Both the position numbers and the translations under genes were made by a program. Below, in pieces: positions 37,501-48,310 of a stretch of DNA of 64,000 bases; within the stretch, counting starts at the first letter, position 1; the number at the start of each line of letters is the position of its first letter. A model generated the notes under the pieces. It was given only the letters and a program-made list of their open reading frames with translations. It ran no database searches and was not told the origin of the DNA. The stretch is from Antedon bifida (lineage: Eukaryota; Echinodermata; Crinoidea; Comatulida; Antedonidae). The stretch lies in contig OY727098.1 in the NCBI GenBank assembly GCA_963402885.1, positions 21,376,717 to 21,440,716 on the forward strand, given 5' to 3'.

Positions 37501-37630
37501 AATAGCTCCATTAGAATCACAATGTGGTAACAGGGCTGGTGGTCCGGCTAAACTTGTACAAAATGAGTTTTGTGATTATTTTAATGGAAATGGTAAAGTT
37601 GAATGGCAATGGAGAGTTGGACTAGAGTAA
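25543..37630 (+). CDS. HARBI1-like: PIF/Harbinger (HARBI1-like) DDE transposase or domesticated derivative
   Basis: Three coding exons: 25543-25885, 36421-36536 and 36821-37630 (stop TAA), phases matching, about 422 residues, a full length for HARBI1-type proteins. Exon 1 encodes the N-terminal helical region (KPWIERRQLHHGAYYDLL, then FDDILEKITPLI and ISPEERLALTLRFLTSG). Exon 2 gives the DNA-binding helix-turn-helix part (TYQDIECLYRVPRSTLSKLI). Exon 3 is the RNase-H-like nuclease: first Asp in CIGALDGQII, second Asp in IVADKVFPL, and Glu in RRTAENAFGIQANRFR. The DDE triad is therefore present and no frame is broken. Intron 1 is about 10.5 kb and holds Helentron-like arrays. Two MADF/BESS partner genes follow on the opposite strand. 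An intact frame fits either a recently active element or a domesticated gene; terminal repeats were not found. Confidence 0.85.
26031..26165. mobile_element. MITE, family M1 copy 3
   Basis: Ends TCTGTCTACCCTATC and GATAGTGTAGACAGA, interior GTGATGTGCCCAAATATGG and TTTGTCACATAAAG as in other M1 members. Lies in intron 1 of the transposase. Confidence 0.8.
26371..26624. repeat. palindromic P units of array 1
   Basis: Units start at 26371 (palindrome only, truncated), 26403, 26477 and 26551, with an exact 74-bp period for the last three. Each carries a 32-bp perfect palindrome, half-site AGTTATCCGCTTGGTA, followed by a 42-bp spacer (CTCCTTGTAATTGTATGAGA... CTGTATTATT). The copies look identical. 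The last runs straight into body B1. Confidence 0.95.
26625..28137 (+). repeat. array 1 body unit B1
   Basis: Starts CTTCTTTCCTTCC, ends CTAG at 28137. The subterminal GCGGATAACT is at 28097-28106 and the 3' hairpin at 28107-28127. TGACGTCA palindromes at 26743, 27336, 27513 and 27690. Diagnostic variants: CACGGGCGCG and AGCATGTCAT, both shared with B4. Confidence 0.9.
28140..29645 (+). repeat. array 1 body unit B2
   Basis: Head-to-tail copy of B1 at about 99% by eye. Diagnostic variants: a 7-bp deletion at CCTAAAATTACG (29041) and AAAGTCATATTTTC, both shared with B5 only. Confidence 0.9.
29648..31160 (+). repeat. array 1 body unit B3
   Basis: Third tandem copy, without the B2/B5 deletion. 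It has a private change ATGCGTGCGG (others ATGCGCGCGG). Ends CTAG|TTTCATTTTT at the right border with non-repeat DNA. Confidence 0.9.
31161..31344. other. unique spacer between the two arrays
   Basis: 184 bp of AT-rich intron sequence with no repeat match in the window. It separates two independent element borders: CTAG|TTTC on the left and ...CTAGTT|AGTTATCCGC on the right. Confidence 0.7.
31481..33065 (+). mobile_element. nested, diverged Helentron-like element (family C)
   Basis: 1585 bp. The 5' end is a 29-bp palindrome (half GGTTATCCGCAACT). The 3' end has GCGGATAACC, a hairpin with stem GAACTCGTCA/TGACGAGTTC and loop AAG, then AAATCTAG. Its body aligns along its whole length with the B units but is clearly diverged. 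TGACGTCA-type sites at 32067, 32269, 32446 and 32624, plus TGACATCA at 32805, keep the 177-202 bp spacing. It is inserted in the poly-T of a P unit, which fixes both borders. No coding capacity. Confidence 0.85.
33080..34588 (+). repeat. array 2 body unit B4
   Basis: Carries the B1 variants CACGGGCGCG and AGCATGTCAT. Private changes: GTATCTTATACTG (4-bp deletion near 34400) and CAACATATGACG. Confidence 0.9.
34591..36096 (+). repeat. array 2 body unit B5
   Basis: Carries the B2-specific 7-bp deletion (CCTAAAATTACG) and AAAGTCATATTTTC. Ends in the 3' hairpin and CTAG at 36096. Confidence 0.9.
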
Positions 37631-38259
37631 CATTGTAAACATAATGTCACGCGTAACGTACAATTTTGTATATTTCTTATCAAATTATAAACCGCCCCAT
37701 TTCCAACATGTGGGTCAGCTCTTCCCTAGTCAGATACTGTAAAATAAAATCGTTGTAAAACAGTTGTGAATTATATGCTTTAATGAAAGACAACTTTGTG
37801 TATTGTGCTTTGTGTTGTTCATTTTTTTGGTATCAGGTAAGACAAAACGGATTGATTCAGTCACAATTTAATTTGCTATAATTATACAATATTTAATTTT
37901 AATGAAGTTTTATTTAAGAGTACAGTACAGAATGGTGAGAAGACATACGAGGCAGTTAATGTAATTAAGCCACCAAGAAGAAAACAATTATACATTAAAT
38001 AATTTACACAAATGTATTATAATGTATTAAACTTTTCTTTGGTTTATATACGATAATCTACAGAACACCCTGAATAAATTTATTCTTCAAAACAAAACAA
38101 ATTAATGATGGTCCTTAAAGCTTGTTATTCTAAAGAGAAGATTTGGATATACTGTAGGCCTCCGTACTATACTTTGTTTGAAGTGTTTAAGCTATAGTTG
38201 CGAGCGATACGAATTGATTGATTATTGGTGGTGGTGGTGGTTGGTTTGGTGGTGGATGA

Positions 38260-39923
38260 TTATTGGTGGTGGTTGGTTTGGTGGTGGCTGATTATTGGTG
38301 GTGGCTGATTTATTGGTGGTGGTGGCTGATTTATTGGTGGTGGCTGATAATAAATCTGAGGAGAATAGTTAAACTGAGAATTGCTTTGTAGCTCTTCATC
38401 CTCATCAAGTATTCTAAATATCACCTCCTGCATTTGTTGAATTGCTTTGCGCTTAAGCCTAGGAGTTTTTATCCTTTTCAACCACATTGTGAACAATTTT
38501 CCCTGATGCAGATCTTCATCATCGGCTCCTGTTTCATTCTTAGATGATGATGTAATAATAATAGTACGTAATGCTTCTGTTGCAGCTAACATGAAATCGT
38601 CATGTGGGGTTCTCTCATTTTTCTTAACCTTTTTATTGTTGTTATTAGGCGTTAGATGTTTAGCCGAAGAAGTGTATTTTCCTGTTCCTGTGGAATCCTT
38701 GCTAGTTTGAAGAGCATCACAATCATCATCAACATCTTCATAATCAAAATAATCTGCATATTCATCAGTGATGTAAATTGACTGATTAGGCTCCTAAAAA
38801 TTAAATAATATGTCATTACACTAAATATAGGCCTACATTAAAATATGTCATTTACACTAACTATAGGCCTACATTATAAGTGGGCCTACATTATAAATAT
38901 ACATATGGCCTCAAATCCATTAGCATTACGTTGTAATAGTGCTGGTAAAGCTAGACTACAAAAGGACTTTTTACTCTCTATGTCTACTATGTCGGTCGGT
39001 CGGTAGGTCGGTAAACACTAACTTGAGCACGTGACTGCAGCCATGTATATAGCCTTGTTACTTGATTACTTCAATGACAAATTGTCTATGTTCTTATAAC
39101 AAAGTCAATTTCAGACTGCTTTAAAAAAAAGTATATTTAATTACCAAATTTGAAACGGCTAGCTGCTGGCTATAAAAATGTGTGGCAGCAAGAAATGCAT
39201 CAAGTTGTTCAAAATACATCCACTTAGATACATAGACACCTGTATGTTCACTTTTAATTGACGACTTTACTTTTGCCTTTTCTTTACCGTAGTACGATCT
39301 AAAACTGTTTATTTTTGTCTGTAGGTCATGTACTGTAAAATGAAAACACGTAAATTTGTTAATGACGGCTATGCATGAAATACTGTATATCTATTCTATT
39401 TTCACTCAGGCTTCACCTCGTGAAAATACAATTTCATCTTTCACCTCATTATTTGTACCATCCCACTCATAGACATTCATTCTACCTTTCGTAACTCACT
39501 ATACCTATTGACTTCCTAAATTCACTGTCACTCTATTATGGGAATAGGCCGTTCCGGGACATTATTCGAGCGCTTTTTGTAACCATGTGAATAAAAAATA
39601 AGCATATTAACACCGGAGTCAGAGTGGTGCAATTTAGAAGTCTATTCCATGAAGTAAATTATTCCGAAATGTTTCGCACTTCAACCTCCGGGAACAATTC
39701 ATATTTTTTAACATTCTGTGCAGTATGAGTACAGTAGTAGCCTACTGATACTGAAAAGTAAGTTCAAATGTTACGCACCAGTTACTCCAAACTTGAGAGC
39801 AATCTTGTTCAACGCTGCTTTTCGTTTATCTTTGTCCTTATATTCTGGCATCTGAATATTCCATAACACTTCTTCTTGCCGATAACAATCTATCAATTCT
39901 GTTGTCAATTTCAGTTTTGCCAT
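38260..39923 (-). CDS. MADF/BESS-domain DNA-binding protein, copy 1 (Harbinger partner)
   Basis: Three coding exons on the minus strand: 39923-39779, 39332-39145 and 38793-38260 (stop TAA), in frame to about 288 residues. Exons 1 and 2 form a MADF domain: LTTELIDCYRQEEVLWN near the N-terminus, then DKDKRKAALNKIALKFGV, LQTKINSFRSYYGKEKAK and VYVSKWMYFEQLDAFL. Exon 3 starts with an acidic stretch (DEYADYFDYEDVDDD) and then has a BESS-like motif (GKLFTMWLKRIKTPRLKRKA ... VIFRIL). The tail is proline-rich (repeated NQPPP) and is encoded by a GGTGG-type minisatellite at 38220-38345. MADF/BESS proteins bind DNA and are often the second protein of PIF/Harbinger elements. Its position, convergent with the transposase and 630 bp away, supports that role. 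Confidence 0.85.
38985..39048. repeat. dispersed repeat with GTCGG tract, copy 1
   Basis: ACTATGTCGGTCGGTCGG followed by GGTCGGTAAACA and ACTTGAGCACG. The same block recurs at 54728-54782 in the tetraspanin gene. Lies in the second intron of MADF copy 1. Confidence 0.7.
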
Positions 39924-40273
39924 TTTGAAATGTAAATTTCATGTAAAGTGGAATAGGTATAAAAGTATTCACTAGTCACAACATCTAGACTTCCCTTCCA
40001 ATTCTCAGTTTTGTTTCTGGATTCTTGATTGATGGACGGTACCTGTTTCTAATCAACTTAAGGTCAAATCTGTTAATCCAGTATAACTGTCTGCACCCTT
40101 GTGTATACAAAAAGGCATAAGATGCTAACCAACCAAGTTCGAACATGTTGTAAGTGTATTGGTAAGAATCATGGAGTCTTTACTCCATGGTAAGAATACG
40201 GATACCATTTTTTTTTACACCAGCAGCCAATGAGCAGGACAAGAATTGTGTTTGGTAAGGATCTTCAACCTGT

Positions 40274-40315
40274 ACAATGTAAATAATGGGTACAATGTAA
40301 ATAATGGGTACAATT
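40274..40315. repeat. 18-bp tandem duplication
   Basis: TACAATGTAAATAATGGG twice, plus a partial third copy. Confidence 0.85.
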
Positions 40316-40540
40316 TGGGATTGGCAGGGGTCCCGGGGTAAGGATCAACTTCTTATAAAACATAACTGAGCAGTCAAGTTTCTTTCACTCATTCAGTATA
40401 GCGGTATAGCCAGTTATATTATAATATACAGTACCAGCACTAGTTACTCTGAGTTATAGTTGAAAATGATAAGTTGAAAATAATATATAATTTAATAAAC
40501 CGTAATAAAAGCAATGAGATCTGCCAGCCTCAACATACTG

Positions 40541-40667
40541 TTAGCTCTGTCTACACTATCAAACTTTATGTGCTCAAATATATGGCAGTGATATGCCATC
40601 ATCATGTCCATATATGGGCACGTCATCACAATTTTGATCACATAAAGTTTGATAGTGTAGACAGAGT
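40541..40667. mobile_element. MITE, family M1 copy 4
   Basis: Well-preserved ends GCTCTGTCTACACTATCAAA and the complement at 40640-40667, about 127 bp. Confidence 0.85.
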
Positions 40668-41159
40668 AAATATTGAATGATCATATCAAGAAAAACTACT
40701 AAAAAGCAATTATCATGCATTTAGACAAACAAGAGCACAGTACAGTACTGTCATTGGAAATAAGACTAAGAGCAGGTACCAATTTAAGAACAAACCTAAA
40801 ATTGAATTCAATTTTCAATTGGATATTTTTAAACACCAAACTCGGATCAATTAACTATTGTAAAAAATATCCTTTTTATTGGAAAACCTTTGCTAAAACC
40901 AACCCGTTAATTCATAAGAATGACATTTTTAAGACTAACAAAGAAAATTGTTCAGTAGGCCCCTAAATATCTCAATGTAATTCGAGCCAAATTGTTAATG
41001 AATAATCTTGCATTATTACATCATGATCTGTTTAATCATTGATCGTGCTGGAAGGAATGACAGGTTTGACACAGTTTGATACTTTATATCATGGCTTTAC
41101 TCCATGTTTATATCAATCAATCATCAATAAAAATGGAAGACTGGTGAGATTATTTAGTA

Positions 41160-41225
41160 ACGCAAGGAAATCGACATGAGAAAACCAATTTCTTCAGAAA
41201 AGCGACTGATTATTTTATTGTAACA
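41160..41225 (+). pseudogene. relic of a second HARBI1-like transposase, exon 1 end
   Basis: ATGAGAAAACCAATTTCTTC and following bases translate as MRKPISSEKRL, matching MRKAISPEERL of the intact transposase (exon 1, around 25826). The frame then breaks. It lies just downstream of, and convergent with, MADF copy 2, the same relative position as the intact transposase to MADF copy 1. Confidence 0.6.
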
Positions 41226-41506
41226 TTAGTATACAGTTCCGCACAATATTATTAGTAAATTGAGTGTTTAAATTGCAAATCCATTTATTTATTTATTATT
41301 ATGAATGAAGATGTTTATTATAAAGATGAGATTGGACATGTGCTTTGCTTTTATTTGCGAGGGACAAAATGTGGAAAGTTTTGGTGGTGGTTGATTGAGT
41401 GGTGGCTGATTTGGTGGTGGCTGATTGGTTGGTGGTGGCTAATTTTGTTGTGTAGGCTGATTTGGTGGTGGCTGATTGTGGTGGTGGCTGATTTGGTGGT
41501 GGATGA

Positions 41507-43016
41507 TTATTGGTGGTGGTTGATTTGGTGGTGGCTGATTATTGGTGGTGGCTGATTTATTGGTGGTGGTGGTGGCGGCTGATTTATTGTTGGTGGTGGA
41601 TGATTATAAATATGTGGAGAATAGTTAAACTGAGAATTGCTTTGTTGCTCTTCATCCTCATCAAGTATTCTAAATATCACCTCCTGCATTTGTTGAATTG
41701 CTTTGCGCTTAAGCCTAGGAGTTTTTATCTTTTTCAACCACATTGCAAATAGTTTTCCCTGCTGCAGATCTTCATCATCGGCTCCTGTTTCATTCTTAGA
41801 TGATGATGTAGTAGCTGTACGTAAAGCTTCTGTTGCAGCTAACATGAAATCGTCATGTGGGGTTCTCTCATTAATTGTCTTTAACTTTTTATTGTTTTTA
41901 GGCGTTAGATGCTTAGCCGCAGGGTATTTTCTTGTTCCTGTGGAATCCTTGCTAGTTTGAAGACCATCACAATCATCACCAACATCTTCATAATCAAAAT
42001 AATCTGCATATTCATCAGTGATGTAAATTGACACATTAGGTTCCTGAAAATAAAACAGATGACACCAACAATATGTACAGTATTACCAAAATATATATTG
42101 TATACATGTATTGCAAAACAGATAGGTTGAAGGTTTAAGAAAAATTAAATTTTCCCAAAAGTCAAATTATAATACTTGTGAGAAGGAAGAGAGGCCCGTA
42201 CCCAATGGAATAGCGCCGTATTATCATGGAGGTATAAAATATACCTCCATGGTATTACAGTGTGATATACAGGGCTTCCGCTAAAACTACTAAATATGGA
42301 TTTTGTACATATGATTATTTCAATAACAACAATGCATCGAGTCAAAATACGTCAATGGCAACTGCTTATAAACATCGGGGTTGTAAACGTACAATTTTGT
42401 ATATTTCTTACCAAATTTGAAACGGATAGCTGGCTAGCAAAATGTGTGGCAGCAAGAAATGTATCAAGTTGTTCAAAATACATCCACTTAGATACATAGA
42501 CACCATCTGTACCCTGTTCACTCGCCTTTACTTTTGCCTTTTCTCTACTGTAGTACGTCCTAAAACTGTTTATTTTTGTCTGTATGTCAGTTGCTGTAGA
42601 ACGAAAATGGGGGAAAAGGTAAAATTAAGACAACTTCTAAACTATGCAACTTTGTATGTTAGGCTTTGTTTGTATACATATTTGTATTGTTTTACACAGC
42701 TCGTAAATCGATTGAAACGACATGGGGTCCTTGGGGACCTCTGGCTCCTATTAGCTGATTAGCACCGTTTGTATTAGCCTACCACCTTATTTTTAAGGAT
42801 ATGACAATATTATATTGTATAGACAGTCAATGATAATACTGAATGAAAAAACAAGTTCAAATGTTACGCACCAGTTACTCCAAACTTGAGAGCAATCTTG
42901 TTCAACGCTGCTTTTCGTTTATCTTTGTCCTTATATTCTGGCATCTGAATATTCCATAACACTTCTTCTTGCCGATAACAATCTATCAATTCTGTTGTCA
43001 ATTTCAGTTTTGCCAT
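41507..43016 (-). CDS. MADF/BESS-domain DNA-binding protein, copy 2
   Basis: Three coding exons: 43016-42872, 42593-42412 and 42043-41507 (stop TAA), about 287 residues, all frames open. It has the same exon phases as copy 1 and is almost identical in exon 1. It keeps the MADF domain (VYVSKWMYFEQLD), the acidic stretch, the BESS-like motif (LFAMWLKKIKTPRLKRKA) and a Pro-rich repeat tail that differs in length from copy 1. Upstream similarity (an AATACAAAAGGC-like motif and ACAGCCAATCAGCTGG versus GCAGCCAATGAGCAGG) shows that promoter-proximal DNA was duplicated too. The last intron contains a decayed transposase tail (42176-42410). Both copies could be functional. Confidence 0.8.
42176..42411 (+). 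pseudogene. relic of a second HARBI1-like transposase, C-terminal end and 3' flank
   Basis: Inside the last intron of MADF copy 2. GGCCCGTACCCAATGGAATA gives GPYP/NGIAP with one base missing (intact gene: GPTPNGIAP). Later TATGATTATTTCAATAAC gives YDYFNN (intact CDYFNG), then KIRQWQL (intact KVEWQWR). After it, GTACAATTTTGTATATTTCT at 42389-42408 matches the intact gene's 3' flank at 37658-37677, with a 17-bp deletion just before. So a full transposase tail once lay here. Confidence 0.65.
42223..42253. repeat. perfect short inverted repeat
   Basis: CATGGAGGTATA and its complement TATACCTCCATG separated by two or three A residues, inside the transposase relic. Likely a small insertion or hairpin-generated change. 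Confidence 0.7.
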
Positions 43017-43994
43017 TTACACACATATATATAAATAGATTCTGTTGAGTTAATTAATCTGACTAATTGTAATTACTGAAAGCAATAGATGATATTCACT
43101 GGTCACCACAAGTCTACAATGTGTATTGCTCACTTCCAAATATCTGCAGTTGTATCATTCTTCCATGGGGAGTTGTATTGATTGATGTTTCTTATCAACT
43201 TCAGTGTGATCAAACTTTTATTCCAGCATGACCTTCAGCTTCTTTGTGAATACAAAAGGCTATAAAACACGGCTACCATTTACAACATGTTTGTATTGCT
43301 CCGAATTTGATACCAATTTTTTACAACAGCCAATCAGCTGGCCAAAATGCATGGCTTGGCACGTCATGTAGGGATCAACTTCTATTCACTCGAATAAAAT
43401 ATTATTACTGAAACATCTAAATAATACATGAACATTTACTTATAAAAAGACAAAACAAATGGTTACATTTCAACCAAAAACCCATTGGATACTAGCAACC
43501 AAAGAATGTTTTTTTCAGGTAAATAATTTTTGTTTCGATTCAATTTTTGGTCAAAGTAAATGAATTGGAACATCAAAATGGCATACAACAAACACATTTG
43601 AAAACAAAAATTAATTTACTTCTTTCAGATGGATCTCTGTACAGTTTAATATCAACAATGATACCTAATTAACTAAAACTAGAATCATTCATTCAACGTG
43701 TAAGAAGCCAAAATGCCTACGGCGTTCGTCACATTGTTTTGGTCACAATATGAGAGACTTGCGGGCGTTCATTAATCATGTGACTAAAACCTGTAATGTC
43801 GCTGATTTGTTACACGCATGATTGATTTTTGTTTGTTTTTGTTGTCGGTCATCTTTTTGTTGACATGCAGTGCAGAGCCCCATGTGTGTGACGATTGTGT
43901 GTGTGTGTATGCCTAGTATAGTAGGCCTAGGCGTTCGAAGCTTAGCTGTAACTTATTATTTAAAAAATATGATTATTGGAGCTCAACCGCAACA
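43017..43994. other. intergenic, divergent promoter region
   Basis: Separates MADF copy 2 (minus) from the TMEM244-like gene (plus). A TATAAAA-like word (GGCTATAAAACACGG) at 43259-43273 has the duplicated counterpart near 40110. A block at 43500-43560 resembles part of the M3 MITE at 15185-15510. Confidence 0.4.
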
Positions 43995-46451
43995 ATGTTA
44001 AATAGCATAGTAAGTACCGTATAAGTTGCATAACCCACAGGCAACTCTTTAGACGCCAAGTCCTTACTCTGTAACTTAAATTAAAAGGAGGAGGCCTACC
44101 TTCTCTAGCTAGGCCTATTATAGCTAGGCACGCCAGACGCCTAGGCTTAGCTAGCTAGGGCTACCTAACTAGCCTACTAACACGGCGGTATTAGAATGCG
44201 TAAATATGTAGTGACATTATCACAGTGCAGTACAGTAGTAAGTACATACATGATGATTGTTTAGTTCACACAATATAGGCTATATTAACTTTAGTTTGGC
44301 CTAAAATGATTTCAACCTAAAATATTAATTATTATTTATATATTTAATTTATATGTTTTTTTTATATGTTTTTAGGATGTAGTTATAAACATTGTGTTTT
44401 GTCAGCTGTCATTTTATGCTTTATACTACATGGTTGCAAGTCTAATGCATGGCATATTTGTGTAAGTATTTCCAATTCATCTTTTATTTGTCAAATTCAT
44501 ATAGGCATAGAAATTATAAATCAGAAACTCTTTGGTAATACACTGCAGCAGATAAAACATTTTAAAATACGTATTTTATTACTCTAGAACTTTAATAACT
44601 ATTACTAACAATGTACACAAAAGATCTTAAGATAAATTTGTTGCATAATGAAAGACAAGGCTCTCCATCTGTGGTGTTTGTGGTCTGTTCCAATAAATTT
44701 AGTATACTTTTTAATTTGTTATTCATTCAGATTAATCATTCAGAGATTACGTATTGTATATTTATAGTGTTGTCATTTTCTGTGTTTCTTCATCTTCATC
44801 AATTTTTTTTCAATCATTTTCATTTGTATCAAATGAATTTCCTGTCCTTGTGGACTAAATTATCATTATGACATTTGTAAAGTACAGTAATACTTTTTTA
44901 AGAAATATTTTTTAAACCAAATTGTTTACATGATCTATAAAACAATTCTTGTGAACAAATAGTTTAAATATTATTAATGTAAATACAAAATGATTTTGTT
45001 TGTGATATTAGTGAAATATTTGTGCATACTATTATTGACCACCTAGTACTTTCTGATAGCTATTATTTATCATCACCAGTTACTTCTCTCGTCTTGCTCC
45101 CCACTATTTTTATGCCATTTCACTCTGTTATGGATATGGACAATTATAAACGTATTCAATTTAGTAAATTATGTTGATGATATTAAATGTTGTACAGTAT
45201 TATACTGTAAAAATATAATGTGGCTGAGACAAAATGTTATCTCATTTTTCAGTTTAGATGATTTTGATGGTAAAATACCGTTTCATGTCGACAGTTTCCA
45301 AAGTATGTTTAGTAATGCAACAGCCACCTGGAACCAACCAATATTTCTAGGTAAAAACATAATTATTAAATAATGTGGTGTAATTGTTATACAAATAACT
45401 AAATGTTCTGCTCTTTTCTACAGTATAATAATCCTAAAAGTTTACTTAAATTGATGATTGAATTATTATTTTGATTTAGATTTTTTATGCTCTCAATCGA
45501 AATAGAAGATATTGAAAGACATAAGATTTTTATTTTAACATTAATTAATGAATTACTGTTTTACTGAAATGTTTTTTTGTTTCTTTTACTCAGCTGATTT
45601 ATTGTCTTTAGAGTGTACGTGTTTGATTAGTCCATTGGCTTTTATTATTTTCCTCTATGAAAGGATTTGGGATTTTGCAATAACAACCATTCTTCTACAT
45701 GTTCTTATAGTTTGTGTTGGTAAGTATGCAATAAGTGTATTTTTTATCATTGCTGTCTGTTGACAACTACCTCGCACAAGAGCATCTCAAACATGATCTT
45801 CAATAGAAACACTTTCTTACTGTAGCCTATAACATCATTTAAATATAGAACAGCCTTCTTTCCAACTTACTGCAGCCTCCCTAACCCCAGACTGAACTAT
45901 TATTCATAATGTATAATTGCACATACTGTACAACATTTAACAAATATCCCAAATCTAAATATTTATTGACTTGTTCAGTAAAATAGTAATGGTGATATAG
46001 TTACTATTAGTATTTAAGGGAATCAATTAATTTCATTTTTACCACTTCACCATCCAGTATTAGCTACTTAGCATCCAGTACTGCAGCCTTCATTGCATAG
46101 CAAACATTCAGCCTGAGGCTTGCCACTTTCAGCAACCATTAGAATCAAGCCAAGGTGTCTGCTACAGCACTGTACTGTTCTTGCAAAGCATGCTTCAATA
46201 ACTCCCTTGTAGCCTTCGTGGCCAGACACTTCACATTCAAGTTACAGCTACTGAGTTCCTAGCGTCTGCATGTTTGAGAAAGTTTCACTTCTAATGACTA
46301 AAATAAATATTTTTTTCAATTGTTTTTCTTTGCAGTTAATTTATCTATCCCTACGGTATGGGAATGGTGGGTGAGTATATTAATAGGCCTTGTCAGCATG
46401 ATATTTATTGGAGAAGCTTTAAATGCCTGTTTTCATCGGAAAAGTTCTAAC
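43995..46451 (+). CDS. TMEM244: TMEM244/SYS1-family multi-pass membrane protein
   Basis: Five coding exons: 43995-44009 (ATG plus four codons, donor ATA|GTAAGT), 44376-44461, 45253-45350, 45594-45719 and 46336-46451 (stop TAA). All phases agree and give about 146 residues. Four hydrophobic segments are seen: ~6-31 (VINIVFCQLSFYALYYMVAS), ~68-86 (LECTCLISPLAFIIFLYE), ~90-108 (WDFAITTILLHVLIVCV) and ~118-137 (ILIGLVSMIFIGEALNACF). The LDDFDGKIPFH loop after TM1, the xxERIWDFAITxxLLHV motif and the WWxSxLxGLxSMI motif are typical of TMEM244, a relative of the Golgi protein SYS1 that recruits ARFRP1. The short first exon is inferred from splice consensus and frame; the rest is firm. Its function is unknown beyond family resemblance. 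Confidence 0.8.
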
Positions 46452-46540
46452 AAAGAACAAAACAAAGAAAAGTGAACTAGATGTAATAACATTTGTCTTT
46501 TGCATAAATTTTCCATCTGATTTTGAGTAAAATGTTTTTT

Positions 46541-46592
46541 GTATTGTATATTTGAAATGGAAACTGGTATTGTATATTTGAAATGGAAACTG
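46541..46592. repeat. 26-bp tandem duplication
   Basis: The 26-bp unit starting GTATTGTATATTTGAAATGG occurs twice head to tail, 90 bp after the TMEM244-like stop, so probably in its 3' UTR. Confidence 0.9.
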
Positions 46593-48310
46593 GAATAGAT
46601 CCAGAAGCTAAATAAGGCAATTACGTATAATAGGGAGCTTTACGATAACCGACGGACTATATAATGTTTTTCATTGTGCACATACAGGGGTAATAGGATG
46701 TGTGTCCTTGCTCCTCACCTTGGCACAGGTTTGATGGTTTCTAGATCCAGACGACAACCTGACCTAGGTTGGTCATTGGTCCTCTCGTTGCAAATAGATC
46801 TAATGAAAGAAAAAAGTAATAATTGTCTAAAGATTACCAACGAAAAAAAGGCCTTATACTGTATACATCTTCAGTATAGATGTTCAACCATTTTATAGAC
46901 AGTAATTAGTATACATGATTGTCAGAAAAAGTTGATAACGACAAATATTTAACATTTTTATAAACCCAATCAAATCAATTTCAATGTGATCATGCTGTAT
47001 ATTTTTATATTAAATATCTCTTGTTTGGTAAAACGTCGTCGTTACCTTCTTGTTTTAATCTAGATCGGTATTTCTTGAAGGACTAAAGTTTTAATGATGA
47101 TTAAAAAGGCAAATGAATTTTAAAGTCTATTTCGTACCTATAGCTTACCTAGATAAACCGACATGAGCCGTTTCCTCACTTCGTGGACAAAATACGGAAG
47201 TGGAACAGTGGAGTGGTTTTGGTGGAACACCCTACCTGTAAATGGGACAATCCGCTGCCACGCCTCTGGAGCTATTCCATCGCGCTGGGCCGGTGGAAGT
47301 ACACAGGCTTAGGCCATGCTCAGTTTGTAGCTTATTAGGCCTAGCCTAGATCGTTAAGTTTCTGAACGAAGGCTGACGTCCTAGTGATAAGACCCAGGCC
47401 ATAACCTGTATTTAATATTAGATGCTTTATTTAAAATAACCAATAAAAATCAACAAGTTTGCAAATATAATTTTACTGAAATTCAATTTACTATTCTCAG
47501 AACATCATCGCGAGATTATAATTATATTCTCCGCCACGGATTTTGGTAAACTTTTGCAGTGTCATGACGTCATTACGTCCTCTCGTATACTTTATCCAGT
47601 CACCTAGTGCATGCGCATGTCATAACAATGACGTAATTGGGTAGCAGTTGTCATATTCGACGTGAAAAACTAAAAGCAAATTGCACATTTAATAATACTA
47701 ATAATATCCTGGATTTATATAGCTCCTAATGTTCCATCAATTTTTGTGAGAGAATGGTTATTATTATTGAAATGTAAAGTCATGAATGTACTGTATATTT
47801 TATTGGACCAATGTGGTAACAGATTGGTCATAAAATCGGGTGTGTCTTTAATACTGATGTATTTTCCCGCATGCTCTTATTTTCGGTAGCAGACCTACGC
47901 CGTAGTCTAGTAGTAATTAGCTAAGTATTCTACATTAGTATATCATTTGTCATTGGTTTTGTTTGAAAATAAGAAATTTAAAGTTTCATTATCATTGTTA
48001 AAAAAAAGTCATTTTTCTTATAAGCATTGATCATCCTCAAGAACGTCAATTTATCATATATTTATTAAAGAATTATAGTTAACCAAAACTTACCGATATA
48101 ATGCTAAGTCCATTAGCGATTAGTTAAATTAGATTAAAAAATGTTACCAGTTCATTACGGTATTTTATTGTTGTTCAACCATAATCATAAAATAAATATT
48201 GAACATAAAACTTAATAACGAAGGTAACTATTTACTAAATAGCCATATTTATATATATTAATACATTCGGAAAACATTTATTTGCAACGAGACAGTTGGG
48301 GATAAACATT
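46593..48310. other. intergenic
   Basis: No convincing exon. A CpG-richer patch at 47160-47300 has a 51-codon open frame without family resemblance. TAGGCCTA words occur near 47340. Confidence 0.4.

Noticed and set aside
41301-41555. Trp-rich plus-strand ORF
   Set aside because: Antisense of the GGTGG minisatellite encoding the MADF proline tail.
47163-47314. 51-codon ORF with VEWFWW, vaguely like the HARBI1 C-terminus
   Set aside because: The similarity is limited to a few residues and the surrounding frame does not match, unlike the relic at 42176-42411.
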